Below, one piece after another: positions 57,575 through 64,000 of a stretch of DNA of 64,000 nt. Position 1 is the stretch's first letter; every line of letters begins with the position of its first letter. Source of the stretch: Echinarachnius parma (taxonomy: Eukaryota > Echinodermata > Echinoidea > Clypeasteroida > Echinarachniidae); assembly GCA_037951105.1 (NCBI GenBank), contig JBAMJV010002931.1, forward strand, positions 62,001 to 126,000. Reading direction: 5' to 3'. The notes below the pieces were generated by a model, which was not told where the DNA came from, did no database searches, and saw nothing but the letters and a program-made list of their open reading frames with translations. The position numbers were made by a program, and so were the translations under genes.

Positions 57575-59592
57575 GGGCAATTCCAAGCAAACGCCGTGAC
57601 GGTCAGAGGGTGTTTCTCAAAATGAAAGTCCAAATAACTCATAAAATCTAAATATCTAGAACCAACTTTTGATATGCATCTGTAACCACTATCCTACCAA
57701 TAATTTACAATAGGCAAGAAAACCAAAATTCCCAATAAATTATTAATTATGAATATCAATATCTGCCGTAACGCCGTGACGGCAAAAAGACATGGGTTTC
57801 TTACATGCTAAGAAACTAAGTAAACTCTGTGAACTACAGGAACATTTTTCACTTTTGTCACATTGATTCTTTGTACTAGACATCAAGCTAGAACATCCAA
57901 ATAAAAATGTAGAAAAAATCCAATGCTCATAGTAAATATGATATCATAAATGTATCTATGCACTGTAACGCCGTGACTGTAACGCCGTGACCTCTGAATT
58001 GTACATGTTATATACCGTATATGGGAGATATTAAAGAGATGAATAATATGATATAATTTTAATGTAGTGATCCAGAATCAATAAAGAACTAGATGAATAA
58101 GTGATATAACCAAGATGCTATTAAATGATCATCCGCATGACACAAATTTGCAGCACAGCGCCCTCTATTGATCAAAAAATCTTTTAGGACATAATTGAAA
58201 TTCTTATCTATTTCAGAAGTTAGTTAATGGAACCATCAAATATTAAAACCAAAATACATACTTAAATGTAACAATGAAATATGAGACCTTTGACATCTGA
58301 CCTTTGACATTGTTTCTCAAAATAACATACAAATGTTTAATTTTTGGTCTGCACAGTGCATATTTGCAAGTGATTTGTTTCATGTAACATGATTTCAGAG
58401 TTAGTAAATGTTTGTTTTTGAATTGGTAATTATCCGAGTGACCTTTGACCTGTGCCCCAAACAGTTTCAGAAAATTGTCTTTTACCTACAGTACTCTTTC
58501 TAACATTGATTCTGGAACTTAATTGTGAGAACAAAAAACAACAACAATATTTTGACCTGTTGACCTATGACCTCCCATGACCCCATTCCCTAATCAGGTC
58601 ATATACTTCACTGGACGCATACCAGTATTATTATCATGTTATCCTTCAAGGATTCTCAAACTATCTTGATAATAATATAATTTTTGCATATTTGTTAGCT
58701 ATGTGACCTTTGACCTTTGACCTCATGGACCAAAATCATATCCAATAATCCGTACCTCTAAATACATGGATTGTACAAAGTTTGAACGAAATCCATCCAA
58801 CGATTCTTGAGATATTGCAAAAAAAAGAACACTGATGTACAGATGCACATACAGACAGACGGACATACAACCCATACACATACATGACTCAGGTAACTTT
58901 GAGATGGAAACATTATCAACTGACCCTATTCATACAATTATAGCATGAGCAATGCCCAAGCATACCTACAAAAAATATCTTACACTATTTGATTATGTCT
59001 ACTGTGTTATGTCAATGGGAATCCAGTAGGTAGCGTCACGGCGTTACACAAAACGTAACGCCGTGACCAAATTGATATTGATTATATTAATAAGTGGTAA
59101 AAGATAATGCTGCTATTCAGCATGCATATTATAGCCCTATGGGCTAATACAGAGGAAACAAAAAATTATTTAATTCCCATTCATATTTTTCCAGAAATAT
59201 TAAAAATATATGTTTTTAGTGTAACACCGTGACATATTAATGATTGTAAATGAGACAGTCACTGAAGCGGAACGAAGAGCGAAAATGACGAAATTGATAT
59301 TTATCTGAAAAATTGAAGCAATGATCCTATCAACACTGAAATAAAATGTTATGAAAACTCCTTTTTGCAGTTCTTTTATGCTTAATATTTAATTGAATGT
59401 TTTGTGAAAATAACTGAAAATTAATTTATGCTATATATTAACAATAAAATAATAGTTTACAATTTTTTTTTTCAAAAACAAAATACATTTTTGGAAAGTT
59501 CAATCTTTTAGCTTTCATTTGATACCAAATTTGTTATGGTACAACGAATTTGAAAAATCAGTGGTTATGTCAATGTTTGCTTGGAATTGCCC
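57575..59592. mobile_element. 2-kb element with GGGCAATTCC ends and TAACGCCGTGAC repeats
   Basis: A perfect 18-bp terminal inverted repeat GGGCAATTCCAAGCAAAC lies at 57575-57592 and 59575-59592. Inside are TAACGCCGTGAC at 57769, 57966, 57980 and 59056, one inverse at 59035, and variants at 57589 (AAACGCCGTGAC) and 59222 (TAACACCGTGAC). The middle (58260-58800) has GACCTTTGACC repeats. Its right end touches SULT-2 exon 1. Confidence 0.83.
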
Positions 59593-59765
59593 TGTACATG
59601 GCAAAATCAAGGTGGCGGATGTCGCTCCTGGCCAACAGGCAAGCTTATACGAGTTTCATGAATACAATGGAATTATGGTGCCTAATTTTGTACTTCGATC
59701 CAGCATGAAGACAAATTTTACTGTACGGCCGGATGACATATGGATCGTAACATATCCCAAATCAG
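59567..59765 (+). CDS. SULT-2 exon 1: sulfotransferase N-terminus and PAPS loop
   Basis: The open frame carries LYEFHEYNGIMVPNFV, then FTVRPDDIWIVTYPKSG before a phase 1 gtatgt donor. V-R-P-D-D-x-W-I-V-T-Y-P-K-S-G is the 5'-phosphosulfate (PAPS) binding start of cytosolic sulfotransferases. The true start is uncertain: in-frame ATGs at 59567 and 59573 lie at the edge of or just inside a transposon-like terminal repeat (59575-59592). Typical family proteins need about 20 residues before the YEFHEY region. A 5' splice junction near 59593-59610 is an alternative. Confidence 0.8.
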
Positions 59766-59807
59766 GTATGTAAAAGAAATTAATTTACAAATGTACTATG
59801 ATAAGTG

Positions 59808-59885
59808 GAAGCGCGCCGTATTGAAGTAGATTAGACTTTCGCATTTCAATGCGGGAATCGAGGGTTCGAGTCACACTTTACCAGA
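59808..59885 (+). mobile_element. tRNA-like SINE head remnant
   Basis: GAAGTAGATTAGACTTTC and GAGGGTTCGAGTCAC resemble A and B boxes. In SULT-2 intron 1, next to GTGCACAAAGTGCAC palindromes at about 60009-60023. Confidence 0.35.
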
Positions 59886-60437
59886 CGTACTTTTGCTCTC
59901 CGACAAAGCACGTCACCCAGGTGTATACATGAGTACTCGGTAGGAACATAATTATGTTTGTTTAGCATTATGTGTACGTAGGTAGATGGCTGGGATGCTC
60001 CCCAGGGAGTGCACAAAGTGCACCCTTAAGTGCTGAATTGATTGTGGGTGTGAACCCGATGACCGAGGCAGACGCAGGGCACTCTGGGAGTACAGTGCAA
60101 GAGAATTTTAACGGTGGGGCTCGTTTAATGTAGTAAGGAGTGCAATATTTGCAATTTTGCACTCATCGGAAGGATTGGTGTTTCTCTCTTTCCAGTGAGA
60201 GTGAAAAAGTGTCCACTCCTTATTTCATTTGAAAAGGGTTCGCCCTTCGTTAAACTCCTTAAGAGAGTGGAATTTCACTCTTTTTGGAGTGCAAGTTCAC
60301 TATTTTACATAAAGAGAGTCACCAGCAGCTGGGTGGAATCGTTCGTGACCGCGACGCGGTCGCGGGTCCCTATATAGCGCATAAACTATACACTCCAGAG
60401 TCGTACGACTGGTCAAGTTGTAGTGTGCGGCGTGTGT

Positions 60438-61490
60438 ACAGCTTGTCCCAGAAAAAATTACAACGGCACTTTCCGCAACGATAACTTTAAAGATAGTGGA
60501 TCAATCAGAATGATATTTCAGGGTATGAAACTATAACTTATTACCTACATCTTGCAGAAAACCCTATTCGATTTGCTTCAGTGGTCATGGAGAATGAGGA
60601 TCTTTTGTCAATCACGTCAGATGTCCCTTCCCTCCAGATTTTGTAAGGAGACGTGTTGTCCATTGACAACGAGACTTTCTGCAACGATAACTTTAAAATA
60701 GTAAATAAATCAGAATAATATTTCAGGGTATGAAACTATAACGTATTACGTACATCTTGCAGAAAACCCTATTCGATTTGCTTCAGTGGTCATGGAGAAT
60801 GAGGATCTTTTGTCAATCATGTCATGTGTCCATTTTCGTTCATAACGCGTGAACAAGTCCATTTTCGTTCATAACGGGTGAACATAACGAAAATGGACAC
60901 ATGACATGATTGACAAAAGATCCTCATTTTCCCTGACTACTGAAGCAAATCGAATAGGATTTTCTGCAAGATGTACGTTATAAGTTATAGTTTCATACCC
61001 TGAAATATTATTCTGATTGATTTAGTATTTTTAAAGTTATCGTTGCAGAAAGTTGTCAATGGACAACACGTCTCCTTACAAAATCTGGAGGGAAGGGACA
61101 TCTGACATGATTGACAACAGATCCTCATTCTCCATTACCACTGAAGCAAATCAAATAGGGTTTTTTGCAAGATGTAGGTAATAAGTTATAGTTTCATACC
61201 CTGAAATATCATTCTGATTGATCCACTATCTTTAAAGTTATCGTTGCAGAAAGTCCCGTTGTCAATGGACAACACGTCTCCTTACAAAATCTGGAGGGAA
61301 GGGACATCTGACATGATTGACAAAAGATCCTAATTCTCCATGACCACTGAAGCAAATCGAATAAGGTTTTCTGCAAGACGTAGGTAATAAGTTATAGTTT
61401 CATACCCTGAAATATCATTCTGATTGATCTACTATCTTTAAAGTTATCGTTGCGGAAAGTGCCGTTGTAATTTTTTCTGGGACAAGCTGT
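60438..61490. mobile_element. Foldback element with tandem 200-base arms
   Basis: Ends ACAGCTTGTCCCAG and its inverse. The arms are built of about 200-base units with AACGATAACTTTAAAGATAG, CCTATTCGATTTGCTTCAG and CCAGATTTTGTAAGGAG: about two units left and three inverted units right. The centre has CCATTTTCGTTCATAACG in both directions. In SULT-2 intron 1. Confidence 0.86.
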
Positions 61491-61681
61491 ATATAAGCAA
61501 GGGCCTCTCTGAAAAGCGCCCTCCTACATTTCAGAACGACTCGGCTGCTTTGAATTCTCGAAACCATAGATCGCTACCAGAATGGTGGTTCATGATTATT
61601 TTTCCCCTCATGTTGCCAGCTGAAACGCACTCTTATTTTACCTTCCTCATTGTTCATTTCTCTCCTTCATCTCGTTTAAAG

Positions 61682-61951
61682 GCACGCACTGGATGCGGGA
61701 AATAGTCGGGTTGGTCAATTCCCAAGGCATTCCCGAAGACATAGACCGTACTCTAGATGGCGGTCCGTGCATCGAGATGATCAACGCTCGTGGACAAACA
61801 TTCCCTCTATAACAAGAGAAGAAGAGCTGAGGAACCCAGTAGAAATGTCGCCTTTCATGGATGTTGTCGAGAAAGCGCCATCGCCCCGGCTCATCCACTC
61901 GCATCTTCCTTTTCATTTATGCTGCCACCGACCCTCATCAACACTGCGAAG
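61682..61951 (+). pseudogene. SULT-2 exon 2: sulfotransferase middle, two reading-frame shifts
   Basis: Joined to exon 1 in phase 1 it gives PKSGTHWMREIVGLVNSQG, so the PAPS loop and following helix are good. Frame is then lost between about 61720 and 61810: the first frame meets TAA at 61810, while the next frame reads ELRNPVEMSPFMDVVEKAP, SPRLIHSHLPF. A second shift near 61915 brings a third frame with MLPPTLINTAK up to a phase 0 gtaggt donor. S-P-R-L-x-x-x-H-L-P is a family hallmark. Each shift is equal to loss of one base. Pseudogene, or uncorrected indels. Confidence 0.78.
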
Positions 61952-62229
61952 GTAGGTGCAAACCATAGCGAAGACAGGGTAACAAGCAGCGTGTGTCAAA
62001 ATTAGAATTGACTTATTCCTCTATGGTATTTCCAAAAAGGCGGGTAGGAGACCTAGCGCGTATTGAAGGCGATTTGACAGTTTCAAAACAGGGGGAATAC
62101 TCAAAGTTGTTATTATGACTTTGATCGGCCCGTTGGTAGAATTTTGTTTTTTAACTGAAAGGCCACCCTGATGAAATAAAACGTTAATAAACTGACTTAA
62201 AATAAATTACTGTAGCACTATAACATCTC

Positions 62230-62497
62230 ATGCTAGGTTTACACCATGTCCCCGGCGTCCACGGCAGCCCCGTTTGCCCAAAACGTAGTGCGCCGTGAGA
62301 TTTTGACAAATTTTTCCTCTGTATTCAAGTTTTGTTAGGTCTTGCCAAGTTTTCTCACGGTCTATCACGGTCTACCACGGTATCCGTGACGGGCCGTGGG
62401 GGGAAGAGCCCCTTCTCCCCACTGATGGTGCGTTTACACCATGTTGGCCTGAAACGGGGCTGCCGTGACCGCCGGGGACATGGTGTAAGCCTAGCAT
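62230..62497. mobile_element. 270-bp hairpin MITE
   Basis: Left ATGCTAGGTTTACACCATG and right CATGGTGTAAGCCTAGCAT are inverse copies, with GACCGCCGGGG-type stem. Two CTATCACGG/CTACCACGG words inside. In SULT-2 intron 2. Confidence 0.85.
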
Positions 62498-62926
62498 AAC
62501 CGTGAATTGTGTACGATTGTCAAAGCGTTCGGTAAATGCTGATAAGTTTAGTAACGTTTTTGAATGGATACAAAAAGAAATAGCTTAAATTTTCCGCCGA
62601 TTAGCAACCGACTTCATCTGGCGACCTTCCTAATGGAAGGTTCGTTAGACATGTGGATGGGGAAGGGGCGATGATGGTTAGCAGCCTGTTCAATTCTATT
62701 CAATGTTATGTTCGTTTCCAACAAAATATGAATATCAATTTCAATAATTTATAAAATAAGGGAATACAATATGCGCAGCTGGTTGCTTTATCATTATTGA
62801 TTAAAAACAGTTACTATATTCTACCTCGACTAGATAACTAATAATTTACAGCGATTTGCTGGTACGCTTGAGAAGTATACAGTCCGCGAAAGTAAAATGA
62901 CTTCCCCCCTGGTATATATCTCACAG

Positions 62927-63042
62927 GTTATCTATGTGGCACGCAATCCAAAGGATGTCATTAACTCCACCTACAACTTTTTTTGTGAAGAGGCCAATGT
63001 GTATGCCTTGGGAAGAGACGATACCCTCGTTTCTGGACGGAA
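62927..63042 (+). CDS. SULT-2 exon 3: sulfotransferase RNPKD exon
   Basis: It starts at a ctcacag acceptor in phase 0, as required by exon 2. VIYVARNPKDVINSTYNFF is the 3'-phosphate binding region of PAPS (R-N-P-K-D with the downstream Ser). It continues CEEANVYALGRDDTLVSG to a gtatgt donor in phase 2. No later exon is recognised before the window ends; the gene probably continues to the right. Confidence 0.83.
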
Positions 63043-63204
63043 GTATGTACCATTAAATTATCTAAACCATAGATGTATAATTTAGATAGAGTAACATTAA
63101 AAAACGAAGGTGAAATCATGTTACTCTGATGGTTTCGAGGTCGCGCTATAAGAATAATACATGACCCTAGTCAAATCGGCAAGACCGAAGCGAAACCGAC
63201 GCCA

Positions 63205-63704
63205 TACACTGTTAAAACGCTGTGTAAACAAATTCAACAACTTGTTGCACATTTTCAACAACCGCTGTTTAACATATGAACCATCCAACTGTTGTTGAAA
63301 ACATTCAACAACCCCAGTTGTTTAAAGTTTACACAATTGTTGTTTAAATTTGTTCAACAACTGTTGTTTAGAATAAATGTCAACAACCCTGTGGTTGAAA
63401 TAGCAAATACAAAAGGATTGTACTAAAAAGCGGCAAGGTCGGAATCGAACCGGGGGTTTTGGGGTTATAAGCAGGTGATAAGTCTAACACGCTACTGACT
63501 GCGATTCGCTTGGTATGCTGGGGGACAAAAGGGCTTTTCTCGCGGTGATTTCGCAGTCGAAACTATCACGTGATTTAACACTTTTCAACAGCGCTTGAAC
63601 AATGGCCACTTTACACAACCCTTCTTTCTACAACTATTCATGTTACACCTAAGGTTGTATAAAAAGATTCAACAACCATTTTTACACAGCGTTTTAACAG
63701 TGTA
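63205..63704. mobile_element. 500-bp inverted-repeat element with tRNA-like insert
   Basis: Ends TACACTGTTAAAACGCTGTG and its inverse. It is rich in TTCAACAAC/GTTGTTGAA words. A tRNA-like minus-strand stretch at 63428-63515 with a perfect GGTTCGATTCC B box lies inside. Confidence 0.8.
63428..63515 (-). mobile_element. tRNA-like sequence inside inverted-repeat element
   Basis: Minus strand reads AGTAGCGTGTTAGAC, TTATAACCCCAAAACCCCC and GGTTCGATTCCGACC. The B box is perfect; the A box is weak. Could be a captured tRNA-like SINE head or a decayed tRNA gene. Confidence 0.4.
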
Positions 63705-64000
63705 CCGACAAAAATGCATTTGGGGTTATGTCGATTTGGTGTCAGCCGAATGTAATTTCGCTCTCGAGCTCAATGTATATTTAATTCGGGCACGGACATG
63801 AGACCGAATAGTTATATTGTTACTTAAAAACTTACATTCGGCCAACACCAAATAAACATCAACCCGAACAACCCCGATGTTGTTGGTCTAGAATTTGCAG
63901 TGTGGGAAAATAACTGCCAATATTCCCATATTTATTTGTATATAATGCCTACCCTTCGAAAATACATGTTTACCAAAATGGTTTTAAGATAGTTGTTGAT

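Overview
The window looks like nuclear DNA of an invertebrate animal. It has small coding exons with GT-AG introns, low gene density, long CA/GT, CTT and poly-G/poly-C tracts, CR1/L2-like LINE pieces with AAT-type tails, and very many short inverted-repeat DNA elements. A SVEP1/polydom-like gene beside cytosolic sulfotransferase copies would fit a marine deuterostome (echinoderm, hemichordate or cephalochordate), but nothing here fixes the species.

Region 1 (875-46081, + strand) is one large extracellular-matrix gene read as 28 exons, about 6.2 kb of coding sequence (2073 codons). Intron phases match at every junction and no frameshift is seen. Domain order is Sushi, Sushi, HYR, Sushi, Sushi, HYR, HYR, Sushi, a linker with two furin-like basic sites, three ephrin-receptor-like Cys modules, 21 EGF repeats, a pentraxin/laminin-G-like domain, two EGFs and a thrombospondin type 1 repeat. 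This is the polydom/SVEP1 order with an expanded EGF block and an unusual C-terminal TSP1 module. The signal peptide and any VWA domain would lie upstream of the window.

Region 2 (46082-64000) carries pieces of two cytosolic sulfotransferase (SULT) genes on the + strand. SULT-1 (50691-52075) has only the 3' exons and a +1 frameshift. SULT-2 (about 59593 to beyond 63042) has the 5' exons with two reading-frame shifts and runs on past the visible exons. Both look like decaying or truncated tandem copies, unless the indels are assembly errors.

The introns and intergenic DNA are full of non-autonomous DNA elements. There are at least three MITE families in several copies, one caught nested in another. 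There are several foldback elements with long arms, two of them built from tandem short words. A pair of 2-2.5 kb elements shares a GGGCAATTCC terminal inverted repeat, and each carries its own dispersed 12-mer; both 12-mers fit TAACG-N4-GAC. That pair is the most unusual signal in the window.
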